NCBI GenBank assembly: GCA_008015155.1
Contig: SSFA01000011.1
Span: 1 to 35,602 of the forward strand
Length of the DNA: 35,602 nt
From: Thiothrix sp.
GTDB lineage: Bacteria; Pseudomonadota; Gammaproteobacteria; Thiotrichales; Thiotrichaceae
Direction: 5' to 3'
A model generated the notes under the pieces. It searched no databases. It was not told where the DNA came from and saw only the letters and a list, made by a program, of their open reading frames with translations. Made by a program: the position numbers and the translations under genes. Shown piece after piece: positions 1-8,263 of the stretch. Every line of letters begins with the position of its first letter. The stretch's first letter is position 1.

Positions 1-135
1 CCGCCACCTCCGTTGCCACCGCCTCCGTTGCCACCGCCTCCGTTGCCACCGCCTCCGTTGCCACCGCCTCCGTTGCCACCGCCTCCGTTGCCACCGCCTC
101 CGTTGCCACCGCCTCCGTTGCCACCGCCTCCGTTG
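1..135 (-). repeat. 15-bp coding tandem repeat, 9 copies (GGGGN)
   Basis: Nine back-to-back 15-bp units (plus-strand unit ccaccgcctccgttg) run from the window edge to 135. Eight are identical and the outermost differs only by synonymous changes. A tenth diverged unit (136-150) replaces Asn by Ser. The unit is a multiple of three and encodes GGGGN, so copy-number change alters tail length without a frameshift. The true copy number is unknown because the array reaches the edge. Confidence 0.95.
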
Positions 136-1115
136 CCACCACCTCCACTAGAACCATATCCACCATCACCGCCACTGCTACCGCCGTGATGATAGCCACC
201 AAACACTAGTCCTCCAGAAAAGCTGGGAGCAATCTGTTGGCTATAGATAGGTACAGGGCGATGAATAATGACTGGCTGAACAGGTCGCTGTACGTAGCGG
301 ACTATTGGGCGCACAACCTGCACTTGTTGAACTGGCCTTACAACTCGACGTACTTGAGGCCGAGCTGGACGAAAGACTTGCACAGTTTGAACACCGCAAG
401 CTTGATAACTTGGGCGCATTCTAGCCACTGGGTTATGTTGTCTGACGACACGTTGAGCCTGCATTTGTGCACGCTTACGCGCTAAGATTTGTTGTTTAGC
501 CGCCAGCAACCTTTGTTGTTGCAGAATGCGTTGCTTTTTAAGCAATAAAGCTTGGCGTTTTAGTGCAGCTTGACGCTTTTGCTGAGCGACACGTTGCTTT
601 TGCAAGTTTAAAGCTTTGAGTTGAATGGCTTTTTGACGTTGACGCTGTAGCGCCATCTGCCGTTGCTGTTGTGCAATTTGGGCCGCTCGCCGTTTTTGTG
701 CTAATTGTAAGGCTTTACGTTTTTGCTGAGCTGCATAATAAGCTTGGCGTTGTGCACGAGCTTGTTGATTAACTTGACCACTTGCATATTTAGCACGTGG
801 GCGCGGTACGACCACAGCAGAACCACGTCCATGGATACCACAGACAGCGCCTCGATGGCTAATGCGATGGCTAGCTTTTGGTTTGACCGCACGCCACCCT
901 CCCTGACAAAAGCCACGACTATTACATTGATGAGCAGCTGCACTATGGTGATGACGACCTTGGGTACACGCGCTCACATGAACTGACTTGACACGTACGA
1001 TGGGGCCTGTTTGGTTAGCTTGCATGGTACGCATATCTTCAACACCGCCATTCCATGCTTGCGCTTGGGAAGCTGCTGCCAGCCCTAAACCCACACCAAT
1101 TACTATTTTTTTCAT
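1..1115 (-). CDS. Secreted Gln/Lys/Arg-rich protein with GGGGN tail (partial, runs off left edge)
   Basis: An open frame of 371 codons starts at the ATG at 1115-1113, behind a good ribosome site (GGAGAAGG), and never stops before the window edge, so the C-terminus is missing. Residues 1-20 form a Sec signal peptide ending AQA. Residues 45-95 are His/Cys-rich (Cys50, 64, 70, 92; another at 240). Residues 115-225 are almost entirely Gln, Lys, Arg, Ala and Leu and should form a long charged helix or coiled coil. Residues 245-290 are rich in Val, Arg, Pro and Gln (repeated RPV/QPV). From about 300 the chain is glycine-rich, ending in nine GGGGN pentapeptides. I recognise no enzyme domain. The build (exported, basic, repetitive) suggests a structural or surface protein. 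A sulfur-globule or envelope role is conceivable in a sulfur oxidiser but is only a guess. It is divergent from ubiE. Confidence 0.8.
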   Translation of the reverse strand, partial: MKKIVIGVGLGLAAASQAQAWNGGVEDMRTMQANQTGPIVRVKSVHVSACTQGRHHHSAAAHQCNSRGFCQGGWRAVKPKASHRISHRGAVCGIHGRGSAVVVPRPRAKYASGQVNQQARAQRQAYYAAQQKRKALQLAQKRRAAQIAQQQRQMALQRQRQKAIQLKALNLQKQRVAQQKRQAALKRQALLLKKQRILQQQRLLAAKQQILARKRAQMQAQRVVRQHNPVARMRPSYQACGVQTVQVFRPARPQVRRVVRPVQQVQVVRPIVRYVQRPVQPVIIHRPVPIYSQQIAPSFSGGLVFGGYHHGGSSGGDGGYGSSGGGGNGGGGNGGGGNGGGGNGGGGNGGGGNGGGGNGGGGNGGGGNGGG

Positions 1116-1183
1116 GCTGCCTTCTCCATGAAGAGCGTTGTGCCTGTTAGACTAGGCCATCTTTTTTGAGGAATACCTGAGTA

Positions 1184-1933
1184 ATGGATAAGGAACAAAC
1201 AACCCATTTTGGCTATCAACAAGTTCCCGTTATGGAAAAAGCTAGTAGAGTGGCTGGGGTATTTCATTCGGTAGCCGACAAATACGATGTAATGAACGAC
1301 GTAATGTCATTTGGCGTGCACCGTCTTTGGAAACGCCTAACCATTGATGCTGCAGGAGCCAAACAAGGCTCTAAAATTTTAGATTTGGCTGGCGGTACGG
1401 GTGATTTAGCTAGTAAATTCGCGCGGATTGTGGGTCAAACTGGCAAAGTCGTACTCTCTGATATTAATGCTTCCATGTTGGAGAATGGCCGCAAGCGCCT
1501 TACTGACTTAGGGATTGCTGGCAATATTGAATACGTGCAAGCCAACGCTGAATGCTTACCCTTTGCCGATAATAGTTTTGATATTGTGACGATGGCCTTT
1601 GGTTTAAGAAATGTGACTGATAAAGATGCTGCCTTGCGCTCTATTTTCCGCATCCTTAAACCAAGTGGGCGGTTATTAGTCTTGGAATTTTCCAAGCCTG
1701 TCTTACCTGGCCTTGCACCTATTTATGATCAATATTCCTTTAAGTTTCTACCGATGATGGGCAAAGTTATTGCTAATGATGCAGAGAGCTATCGCTATTT
1801 AGCGGAATCAATTCGTATGCATCCTGATCAAGAAACTTTAAAGCAAATGATGAGTACCGCCGGTTTTGAACGGGTCAGTTACACCAACATGACCGGCGGT
1901 ATCGTTGCCTTACATAAAGGCTTTAAGCTTTAA
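1184..1933 (+). CDS. ubiE: Ubiquinone/menaquinone C-methyltransferase UbiE
   Basis: This 249-residue class I SAM-dependent methyltransferase carries out the C-methylation step of ubiquinone (and, where made, menaquinone) synthesis in the cytoplasm. It has the family N-terminus (THFGYQQVP, then [19 protein letters not shown]) and the SAM-binding glycine loop [10 protein letters not shown] near residue 66. The conserved [10 protein letters not shown] and LEFSKP motifs are present, and it ends in [12 protein letters not shown], the usual UbiE C-terminus. Length is normal for the family. The ATG at 1184 precedes the conserved N-terminal block. Its last 11 bases overlap the end of msrQ on the other strand. 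In E. coli ubiE is followed by ubiJ-ubiB; here msrPQ and a SCO gene separate it from the ubiJ-like gene. Confidence 0.96.
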   Translation: MDKEQTTHFGYQQVPVMEKASRVAGVFHSVADKYDVMNDVMSFGVHRLWKRLTIDAAGAKQGSKILDLAGGTGDLASKFARIVGQTGKVVLSDINASMLENGRKRLTDLGIAGNIEYVQANAECLPFADNSFDIVTMAFGLRNVTDKDAALRSIFRILKPSGRLLVLEFSKPVLPGLAPIYDQYSFKFLPMMGKVIANDAESYRYLAESIRMHPDQETLKQMMSTAGFERVSYTNMTGGIVALHKGFKL

Positions 1934-2522
1934 AACGCTGATAAAGCCGCTCACCTAAGAGGGCGGCTAAAATCAGGGCATAAATTAACGGCTCTGACAC
2001 ATCCGATTTAGCATCTTTCATCCACCAAAAATGCAAGACTGCCAGCATAGAAAGTGGATAGATCAAAGTATGTAAGGTTTTCCAGCGTTTACCTAAACGC
2101 CTGAGCATTGCTTTTGGCGAAGTAACTGCCAACGGGATCAGCATGAGAAAAGCCAGCATACCGACGGTAATAAAAGGCCGTTTTAGAATATCGCGCCAAA
2201 TTCCGCCCCAATCGAAAAACTGATCGAGCCACAGATATAAGGTCAAATGTAGGCAAGCATAGAAGAATGCAAATAAACCCAACATTCGTCGCAAACGGAT
2301 CCCTTGGGTCCAACCAAGCAAACGTCGTAAAGTGGATAAGCTTAGCGTTAGCAATAAAAAGCGCAAAGCCCAATCGCCTGTACTGCGTGTCACGGCTTCA
2401 ATCGGATTCGCGCCCAAGCTATCTTGCCAAACACCCCAGCCCATTAAAACAGCGGGTAGTACAGCACACACAAAGACTAGCGGCTTAAGAAAGCGCGTAA
2501 ATAGCGGCTCGGGGAATTGCAT
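1923..2522 (-). CDS. msrQ: MsrQ, haem-binding membrane subunit of periplasmic Met-sulfoxide reductase
   Basis: A 199-residue integral membrane protein with about six hydrophobic helices. Conserved histidines in [11 protein letters not shown] and in the pair [18 protein letters not shown] are the expected haem ligands of the MsrQ/YedZ ferric-reductase-like family. MsrQ passes electrons from the quinone pool to MsrP in the periplasm. Its ATG shares one base with the msrP stop (TAATG), so the two are translationally coupled. Its 3' end overlaps ubiE by 11 bp. The quinone link makes the ubiE neighbourhood sensible, although ubiE is on the opposite strand. Confidence 0.93.
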   Translation of the reverse strand: MQFPEPLFTRFLKPLVFVCAVLPAVLMGWGVWQDSLGANPIEAVTRSTGDWALRFLLLTLSLSTLRRLLGWTQGIRLRRMLGLFAFFYACLHLTLYLWLDQFFDWGGIWRDILKRPFITVGMLAFLMLIPLAVTSPKAMLRRLGKRWKTLHTLIYPLSMLAVLHFWWMKDAKSDVSEPLIYALILAALLGERLYQRFKA

Positions 2523-3433
2523 TAATAATATTTCCGTAAATCCATACCACTATATAAGCTAGCTACTTGATCTTCATAGCCATTAAACATCAATGTTTTA
2601 CGCTTACTAAACTCACCGATGCGGCGTTCGTTGTATTGGCTCCAGCGAGGATGGTCGACTTCTGGGTTGACATTCGAATAGAAACCATATTCTTTAGCAT
2701 TGGCCTTTTCCCAGCTCGAAACTGGTTGTTGCTCAACGAAGCTAATTCGCACGATCGATTTAATGCTCTTAAATCCATATTTCCAAGGCACAACTAAACG
2801 CAAAGGAGCACCGTTTTGATTGAGGAGCGGCTTATCATAGATTCCGGTGGCCATCAAAGTTAAGGGGTGCATAGCCTCATCCATCCGCAAGCCTTCCGTA
2901 TACGGCCAGTCGAGCACATTATTTTTCAATTCTGGCATTTGCTTAGGATCAGCCAAAGTTTCAAAGCGCACAAATTTAGCCTTTGAAGTCGGTTGGAAGC
3001 GTTTCAAAAGATTTCCTAAGGGAAAACCTTGCCAAGGAATCACCATTGACCAACCTTCCACACAACGCAGCCGGTAAATACGCTCTTCCAGCGGGTTAGG
3101 CTTTAAAATATCTTCTAAAGTATAAGTTCCTGGTTTCTCGCACTCGCCATCCACGGTCACTGACCAAGGTGAAGTGACTAGGGTCTTAGCATTAATGGCT
3201 GGCTCATCTTTGCCTGTGCCAAACTCATAAAAATTGTTGTAGGTCGTAATATCGTCATAATCGGTAGGTTTTTCATCAGTGGAAAAGCCGGACTTCGCCC
3301 AAACCATAGAAGGTAAAGTCGTACCCAAAATCGCTGCACCACCTAGCAACTTTAAAAAAGCACGGCGATTTTGATAAAGCGCATAGGGTGTGGTGTCATT
3401 TTCAGTTAAATCTGGAGCTTGTTTAATCATCAT
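2522..3433 (-). CDS. msrP: MsrP, molybdopterin periplasmic Met-sulfoxide reductase catalytic subunit
   Basis: A 303-residue oxidoreductase of the sulfite-oxidase fold that repairs methionine sulfoxide in envelope proteins using electrons from MsrQ. The N-terminus has a twin-arginine export signal ([13 protein letters not shown]) followed by a hydrophobic stretch, so the folded cofactor-loaded protein should cross by Tat. [12 protein letters not shown] contains the cysteine that ligates molybdenum. The C-terminal [12 protein letters not shown] segment is typical of the YedY family. Two adjacent ATGs (3433 and 3430) are both usable behind AGAGGT; I kept the first. It is the first gene of the msrP-msrQ pair. 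Confidence 0.95.
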   Translation of the reverse strand: MMIKQAPDLTENDTTPYALYQNRRAFLKLLGGAAILGTTLPSMVWAKSGFSTDEKPTDYDDITTYNNFYEFGTGKDEPAINAKTLVTSPWSVTVDGECEKPGTYTLEDILKPNPLEERIYRLRCVEGWSMVIPWQGFPLGNLLKRFQPTSKAKFVRFETLADPKQMPELKNNVLDWPYTEGLRMDEAMHPLTLMATGIYDKPLLNQNGAPLRLVVPWKYGFKSIKSIVRISFVEQQPVSSWEKANAKEYGFYSNVNPEVDHPRWSQYNERRIGEFSKRKTLMFNGYEDQVASLYSGMDLRKYY

Positions 3434-3532
3434 TTTTAAATACCTCTCAACTCATACGCGATTCATCAGCTTTTGGATGCACAAACAAACGCTTATGCTA
3501 TTGTCGCAGCAGCTTCAATGAAGGAGAACTGA

Positions 3533-4132
3533 ATGAAAAACCGTAATTTGATTTATCTTGCCTTGGCTGCAGCTCTAGCCTTAGGTATCTTCACAGCTAA
3601 ACAATTTTTAACTAGCCCGACTGTAGAAGCCGCTTCTACTATGACCGCAACACCTAAGAATGATTTCACTTTGACGCAAAACAATCAGGCGGTACATTTA
3701 AAGGATTTTCGTGGCAAATTGGTTTTACTCTATTTTGGCTATGCATCTTGCCCTGATGTCTGCCCTACGTCCTTAGCGCTATTAAGTTCAGCCTTAAAGG
3801 AATTGACCCCAGAAGAAACCGCACAAATTCAGCCGATTTTTATTAGTGTGGATCCAGAACGGGATAATGGGACTAAACTCATGGAATATGCGCGTTATTT
3901 CTTTCCAAGTTTTATTGGCATTACTGGAACTGAGCAAGAAATCCAACGTGCTGCCATGCAATACGGCGCCTTTTACAGTAAGGTCAATAGCAATTCAGCG
4001 ATGGGCTATACCGTGGATCACAGCTCGAATAGCTATTTAATTGATAAAGAGGGTCAATTGCTAAGCACTTTTAAACATGATGTAACCAAAGCTGAAATTA
4101 TTGCAGGTATTCGTGCTGCTCTAAAAAATTAA
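3533..4132 (+). CDS. SCO1/SenC/PrrC-type copper chaperone
   Basis: A 199-residue thioredoxin-fold protein anchored by an N-terminal hydrophobic helix (about residues 5-20), with the domain facing the periplasm. It has the SCO copper site: C73-x3-C77 (SCPDVC) and His163 in YTVDHSSNSYLID. SCO proteins deliver copper to the CuA site of cytochrome c oxidase or act as thiol-disulfide reductants for that site. No oxidase genes are in the window, so the partner is unknown. A good AAGGAG site precedes the ATG at 3533. Eleven bases separate it from the ubiJ-like gene, so the two are probably cotranscribed. Confidence 0.93.
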   Translation: MKNRNLIYLALAAALALGIFTAKQFLTSPTVEAASTMTATPKNDFTLTQNNQAVHLKDFRGKLVLLYFGYASCPDVCPTSLALLSSALKELTPEETAQIQPIFISVDPERDNGTKLMEYARYFFPSFIGITGTEQEIQRAAMQYGAFYSKVNSNSAMGYTVDHSSNSYLIDKEGQLLSTFKHDVTKAEIIAGIRAALKN

Positions 4133-4146
4133 CAAGGAGTGAGTTG

Positions 4147-4770
4147 ATGGTGCTAGATGCTTTAACCATGCCATTAGAAGCTGCGTTTAATGCTTGGCTC
4201 AAATTAGACGAAAAAACGCATGGCAGTGCTCGTCAGCGCTTACAGGCTTTGCAAGGCAAATTGATTCATTTGCGCATTAGCAATCCCGGCTTCGACTTGT
4301 ACTTTCTGCCCACTGCCGACCAAGTGCGGATTAGTGCCAACTACGACGCACCTCCTGATGTGAGTATTCAAGGTAGTGCGCTGGCTTTGATGCGCTTAGC
4401 TCAAGCTGAGGATAGTGGCAAAGCAATGCTCGAAAATGGAATTAAGATTGAAGGTGATTTAGGTCTAGGCACTGAATTTAGCAAGATTCTGCGAGAAATT
4501 GATGTCGATTGGGAAGAACTGCTTGCACAAACGGTAGGCGATACGGTGGCTCATCAAGCAGGGCAACTGGCGCGCAATACAAAAGGCTGGTTAGACCAAT
4601 CCGCTCAAGCGATGCGCCTCAATACTCAAGAATATTTGCAAGAAGAAGCACGTTTATTACCTGCTGAAGCAGAGCTTAGTTATCACTATGAACAGATTGA
4701 TCAGTTACGGATGGATGCAGATCGTTTGGAAGCGCGCCTGAATCGCCTGATAAAAGAAAAGGATGCTTAA
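4147..4770 (+). CDS. ubiJ: UbiJ-like SCP2-domain protein (ubiquinone synthesis accessory factor)
   Basis: About 207 residues. The N-terminal two thirds match the SCP2 lipid-carrier fold as used in UbiJ ([56 protein letters not shown]). The C-terminus is a charged helix with heptad-like spacing. UbiJ binds hydrophobic ubiquinone intermediates and helps hold the cytosolic Ubi enzyme complex. I place the start at ATG 4147, seven bases after AAGGAG; a TTG three bases earlier is in frame but badly spaced. The stop lies inside a 22-bp palindrome shared with rppH. Function is inferred from fold and family resemblance. Confidence 0.85.
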   Translation: MVLDALTMPLEAAFNAWLKLDEKTHGSARQRLQALQGKLIHLRISNPGFDLYFLPTADQVRISANYDAPPDVSIQGSALALMRLAQAEDSGKAMLENGIKIEGDLGLGTEFSKILREIDVDWEELLAQTVGDTVAHQAGQLARNTKGWLDQSAQAMRLNTQEYLQEEARLLPAEAELSYHYEQIDQLRMDADRLEARLNRLIKEKDA

Positions 4771-4779
4771 GCATCCTTT
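4758..4779. terminator. 22-bp perfect palindrome holding both stop codons of ubiJ and rppH
   Basis: AAAGGATGCTT is followed directly by its exact reverse complement. The TAA of ubiJ (4768-4770) and the TAA of rppH (4769-4767 on the minus strand) share its centre, and both proteins end in the same residues, K-D-A, because each strand reads the same sequence. As RNA it would fold into a near loop-less hairpin on either strand. I infer a compact bidirectional terminator or 3'-end stabiliser; there is no strong U-run. Confidence 0.6.
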
Positions 4780-5252
4780 CCCGTTTCGATTAAACCTGCG
4801 AATTCATGTAGGGCACGGCGATAAACTTTCCGCTTGAAAAAGACCACTTGTTGAGCGGGTGTCCAATAATCTACCCATTCCCAGTGATCAAATTCAGGCT
4901 TAGGTGTCGCCTGTAAATTCACATCTCCGTCTCTGCACAACATCCGCAGCAAAAACCACCGCTGCTTCTGGCCGATGCACAAAGGTCTTGAGCGACGGCG
5001 AATCATGTAATGGGGGATGCGATAACGCAACCAGCCACGAGTTTGCCCCATCACTTCAACCTGTTGAGGTTGCAATCCTGTTTCTTCATGCAACTCTCGA
5101 TACATAGCGTCGAGTGGGGACTCCCCCTGATCAATGCCTCCTTGAGGAAACTGCCAAGAATCTTGACCTAAGCGTTTTCCCCAAAACACTTTACCGTCGC
5201 AATTACAGAGGATGATGCCTACATTCGCACGGAATCCGTCCTCATCGATCAC
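4767..5252 (-). CDS. rppH: RNA pyrophosphohydrolase RppH (Nudix)
   Basis: RppH removes pyrophosphate from triphosphorylated mRNA 5' ends and so licenses 5'-end-dependent decay. The Nudix box is intact (G-x5-E-x7-REL-x-EE-x-GL, beginning GGIDQGES). The family landmarks [13 protein letters not shown] at the start, SWQFPQGG and [10 protein letters not shown] are present. The reading frame is open further upstream, but I set the start at the GTG at 5252-5250. It gives the family N-terminus (M-I-D-E-D-G-F-R) and sits six bases after GGAGG, whereas the upstream ATG would overlap the divergent HAD gene's promoter. The result is 161 residues, slightly shorter than E. coli RppH. Confidence 0.95.
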   Translation of the reverse strand: MIDEDGFRANVGIILCNCDGKVFWGKRLGQDSWQFPQGGIDQGESPLDAMYRELHEETGLQPQQVEVMGQTRGWLRYRIPHYMIRRRSRPLCIGQKQRWFLLRMLCRDGDVNLQATPKPEFDHWEWVDYWTPAQQVVFFKRKVYRRALHEFAGLIETGKDA

Positions 5253-5363
5253 GACTGTCCTCCGGAACTTTTCACTTGCGTTGATTTTTTCACAATCCCC
5301 ATGATTCGGCAATTTCAAGCGAGTACAATCAGGTATTTTTCTGCTAAACGCATAGGAGTAGGC

Positions 5364-6020
5364 ATGACACTCGCACTTTTCGACCTCGATAACACCCTTT
5401 TAAAAGGCGATAGCGATTATCAATGGGGTGAATTTTTAGTTCGCAAGGGCTTAGTGGATGCACACCAACATGCTGAAACTAATAAACGCTTTTATGGCCA
5501 ATACACCAATGGCACTCTTAATATCCGTGAATATGCAGCTTTTACTTTCAAATTTTTGAGTGAGCACAGCATGGAACAATTGGATCAATGGCGGGCGGAA
5601 TATATGCAAGAGGATATTCACAAAATGATCCCCGATGCTGCACGCGCTTTAGTTGAAAAGCATCGCGCCCTCGGTCATACCATTGTGATTATCACCGCGA
5701 CCAATAGCTTTGTAACCCGCCCAATTGCGACTGAATTTGGAGTAGAGCATTTATTAGCGGTTGAGCCTAAAGTGGTGAATGGGCGCTATACCACAGAGAT
5801 TGATGGCATCCCCACTTTTCGTGAAGGTAAAATTGAGCGCTTAAAAGAATGGTTACAAGGTCGCTCAGAAACTTTGGAAGGCAGCTATTTCTATAGTGAT
5901 TCGCACAATGATTTACCGTTATTGGAAATCGTAGATAACCCGGTTGCCGTTGATCCTGATGAGACTTTACGCGCCCGCGCAATGGATAGAGGCTGGCCCA
6001 TTATTAGTTTACGGAGCTAA
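5364..6020 (+). CDS. HAD-IB family phosphatase (SerB-like)
   Basis: 218 residues from ATG 5364, chosen because AGGAG lies five bases upstream and the protein then begins directly with the HAD motif [11 protein letters not shown], with its two catalytic aspartates. Motif II is the Thr of IITATNSF, and motif III/IV is a Lys in the REGK region plus [12 protein letters not shown]. This is the HAD subfamily IB arrangement seen in phosphoserine phosphatase-like enzymes. An HAD-IB gene beside rppH is common in gammaproteobacteria. The substrate cannot be read from the sequence; phosphoserine or histidinol phosphate are possibilities. It is four bases from ybdL and likely in one operon with ybdL-yafV. 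Confidence 0.9.
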   Translation: MTLALFDLDNTLLKGDSDYQWGEFLVRKGLVDAHQHAETNKRFYGQYTNGTLNIREYAAFTFKFLSEHSMEQLDQWRAEYMQEDIHKMIPDAARALVEKHRALGHTIVIITATNSFVTRPIATEFGVEHLLAVEPKVVNGRYTTEIDGIPTFREGKIERLKEWLQGRSETLEGSYFYSDSHNDLPLLEIVDNPVAVDPDETLRARAMDRGWPIISLRS

Positions 6021-6023
6021 ATG

Positions 6024-7169
6024 ATGCACTACCCTGCTAGTAAATTGCCGCATATTGGCACCACCATTTTCACTGTGATGTCGCAAATGGCGAATGAGCA
6101 TCAAGCCATTAATCTCTCGCAGGGTTTCCCCGATTTTGATGGCCCGTCGGCGCTGTTAAATGCAGTCGGTGCTTATATCGCTAAGGGTATGAATCAATAC
6201 GCACCCATGAGTGGCCTACCTGTCTTACGTGAACAGATCGCCGCTAAAGTGCAGCGGATTTATAGCAATCCTGTGTCAGCAGATGAAGTCACAGTGACCT
6301 CAGGCGCGACAGAAGCTTTATTTGCAGCGATTGCAGCAGTCGTGCGCCCGGGCGATGAAGTCATTATGTTTGACCCTGCCTATGACAGTTATGATCCTGC
6401 AGTTGAATTAAATGGCGGGATTAGCATTCATTTACAATTGCAGCCACCTGCGTTTGCGATAAATTGGACAGCGGTTAAAGCTGCGATTACGCCAAAAACT
6501 CGCTTGATTATTCTGAACTCACCACATAACCCAACGGGTAGCGTACTAACTGCTAATGATATGCAGCAATTACTCGAGTTAGTGCGTGGCACAGATATTT
6601 TGTTGCTTGGTGATGAGGTGTATGAACATATCGCCTTTGATGGGCAGCAGCATCAAAGCCTCAATCGCTATCCAGAACTGTATGAGCGCAGCTTTGTGGT
6701 TTCGTCCTTCGGGAAAACTTATCATGCCACCGGCTGGAAAATTGGCTATTGCGTAGCGCCCCCACCCTTAACCGCAGAATTCCGCAAGATGCATCAATAT
6801 CTCACCTTTGCTACTTGTACCCCGATGCAACTAGCACTCGCGGATATTTTGCGGGATGAACCAGAACATGCGTATCATTTGCCGCAGTTTTATCAACAAA
6901 AGCGCGATCTGTTTTGCTCACTCATTAGCCCCAGCCGCTTTAAATTTACCCCTTCATCAGGTACTTATTTCCAAGTAGTCGATTACAGTGCAATCAGTGA
7001 TTTACCCGACACGAAATTTTGTGAATGGCTCACCAAAGAGGTGGGCGTGGCAGCAATTCCGGTTTCGGTATTTTGCAAAACCCCGCCAGAAATGCATTTG
7101 ATTCGCTTCTGCTTTGCTAAAGGTGATGAAACCTTGCAACGCGCGGCTGAGCGCCTGTGTGCTATTTAG
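6024..7169 (+). CDS. ybdL: Methionine aminotransferase, YbdL type (PLP fold type I)
   Basis: A cytosolic PLP aminotransferase of about 381 residues that closely follows E. coli YbdL along its whole length (SKLPHIGTTIFTVMS, INLSQGFPDFDGP, NQYAPMSGLP). The PLP lysine is in SSFGKTYHATGWKIGYC, about residue 231. The NSPHNPTG loop and the C-terminal arginine region (MHLIRFCFAK) are present. YbdL-type enzymes transaminate methionine and related bulky amino acids, and the reverse reaction can regenerate methionine from its keto acid in salvage. ATG 6024 is seven bases after GGAG; an ATG three bases earlier is also possible. The yafV-like gene follows immediately, a conserved functional pairing. Confidence 0.93.
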   Translation: MHYPASKLPHIGTTIFTVMSQMANEHQAINLSQGFPDFDGPSALLNAVGAYIAKGMNQYAPMSGLPVLREQIAAKVQRIYSNPVSADEVTVTSGATEALFAAIAAVVRPGDEVIMFDPAYDSYDPAVELNGGISIHLQLQPPAFAINWTAVKAAITPKTRLIILNSPHNPTGSVLTANDMQQLLELVRGTDILLLGDEVYEHIAFDGQQHQSLNRYPELYERSFVVSSFGKTYHATGWKIGYCVAPPPLTAEFRKMHQYLTFATCTPMQLALADILRDEPEHAYHLPQFYQQKRDLFCSLISPSRFKFTPSSGTYFQVVDYSAISDLPDTKFCEWLTKEVGVAAIPVSVFCKTPPEMHLIRFCFAKGDETLQRAAERLCAI

Positions 7170-7178
7170 GAGTTGAAA

Positions 7179-7958
7179 ATGGCTGAGACATTACGTGTTA
7201 GCTTGGTACAAACTAAACTAGCTTGGCAAAATCCCGAGACTAATCGCGCACATTTTGCCGAATTGCTGCAAGACTTGGCTGGAAAAACCGATTTGGTCGT
7301 CTTGCCAGAAATGTTCACCACCGGCTTTATGATGGCTCCCGAAACGCATGCAGAAACCTATGGTGGCGCGACTTTTGCGTGGCTACAAGAACAAGCGGCT
7401 CACTTAAAAGCTGCTATTTGCGGCTCAGTCGCAACCGCTATTGATGGGCAATACACCAATCGCTTTTTATTTACTACGCCCGATGGCGAAATGCAGTTTT
7501 ACGATAAGCGCCATCTCTTCCGTATGGGTGATGAAGTGAACCACTATCGTGCTGGGGCAGAACGTAAAATTTTTTACTATCAAGGCTGGCGTATTCTTCC
7601 TCAAGTTTGCTATGACCTACGCTTCCCAGTATTTATGCGTAATCGCAATGACTACGATTTAGCGATTGTGGTGGCTAACTGGCCTGCAGTGCGGCGTAAA
7701 CCGTGGCGTACTTTGCTGCAAGCACGTGCCATTGAAAATCAAAGCTATGTGCTGGGCGTGAATCGGGTCGGTACGGATGGCTTGGGTCTGGCTTATAGCG
7801 GTGATTCTTTAGCGGTAGATTTCAAAGGCGAATTGTTGATTGATCAACCTGAAAATGCTGCTTTTGTGCAAACGACTGCGCTCGATCTAAACGCACTCAA
7901 GCAATTTCGTGAGCAGTTTCCCGCTTGGATGGATGCGGATGGGTTTAGTTTGGATTAG
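7179..7958 (+). CDS. yafV: Omega-amidase YafV (nitrilase superfamily)
   Basis: A 259-residue carbon-nitrogen hydrolase with the complete catalytic triad: Glu44 (LPEMFTTGF), Lys110 (YDKRHLF) and Cys144 (PQVCYDLRFP). Omega-amidases hydrolyse alpha-ketoglutaramate or alpha-ketosuccinamate, the products left when glutamine or asparagine is the amino donor, which pulls the neighbouring transamination forward. Directly following ybdL, this supports a methionine-salvage or glutamine-transaminase cycle. ATG 7179 lies six bases after AGGAG, which itself overlaps the ybdL stop. An in-frame TTG at 7173 is less likely. Confidence 0.93.
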   Translation: MAETLRVSLVQTKLAWQNPETNRAHFAELLQDLAGKTDLVVLPEMFTTGFMMAPETHAETYGGATFAWLQEQAAHLKAAICGSVATAIDGQYTNRFLFTTPDGEMQFYDKRHLFRMGDEVNHYRAGAERKIFYYQGWRILPQVCYDLRFPVFMRNRNDYDLAIVVANWPAVRRKPWRTLLQARAIENQSYVLGVNRVGTDGLGLAYSGDSLAVDFKGELLIDQPENAAFVQTTALDLNALKQFREQFPAWMDADGFSLD

Positions 7959-7988
7959 TAATCCTCAAGCTATTTCTTTTAGTCTTGC

Positions 7989-8019
7989 TTGACCTGACTA
8001 TCACTACACAGTTTAAGGT
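7989..8019 (+). promoter_or_regulatory. Possible MerR-type promoter upstream of the small gene
   Basis: TTGACC at 7989-7994 is a good -35 box, followed after a long spacer by a weak TTTAAG-like element. The spacer is flanked by an inverted ACCT (from 7992) and AGGT (to 8019). CueR/ZntR-type MerR promoters often start TTGACC and carry dyads in an over-long spacer, so this could be the site autoregulated by the MerR gene downstream. The dyad is short and the -10 poor. Confidence 0.3.
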
Positions 8020-8053
8020 GCATCCTGTTACTGACACACAACAGGAGATTGAT

Positions 8054-8242
8054 ATGCAAAACCTTAGCATGACTAAAACCCAATGGGTTGAGCTGTTCCG
8101 TGAAACGGGTTTGGATGAGGCGACCATGAGTAAATGGCATCAATTATTTGAGCAGCGTTATCCTGAACAACATCAGGCGTTTTTGCAGTGGCTGCAAATT
8201 CCAGCTGCTGAAGTCTCACAAATTCGCCAAGCTAGCCGCTAA
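8054..8242 (+). CDS. Small protein, stand-alone copy of the MerR neighbour's C-terminal domain
   Basis: 62 residues from ATG 8054 (ACAGGAG site 6-7 bases upstream); an upstream in-frame ATG at 7985 has no ribosome site. The body aligns with the last 57 residues of the MerR gene that follows. Shared positions include MTK-x-x-WVE, GLDE, M-x-KWH, FEQR-x-PE-x-HQ-x-FL, and I-RQ-x-S near the end. It therefore looks like a duplicated, freed copy of that domain. It has no signal peptide or membrane segment; it is charged and helical. A 21-base gap separates it from the MerR gene, so they are probably one operon. Function is unknown; it could compete with or hetero-dimerise with the regulator. Confidence 0.8.
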   Translation: MQNLSMTKTQWVELFRETGLDEATMSKWHQLFEQRYPEQHQAFLQWLQIPAAEVSQIRQASR

Positions 8243-8263
8243 ACCCAAGTATTAGGGATGAAG

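Noticed and set aside
1..150. Short direct repeats at the window edge as a possible CRISPR array or satellite
   Set aside because: The units are contiguous with no spacers, 15 bp long, and in frame with a secreted protein that opens at 1115; they encode GGGGN.
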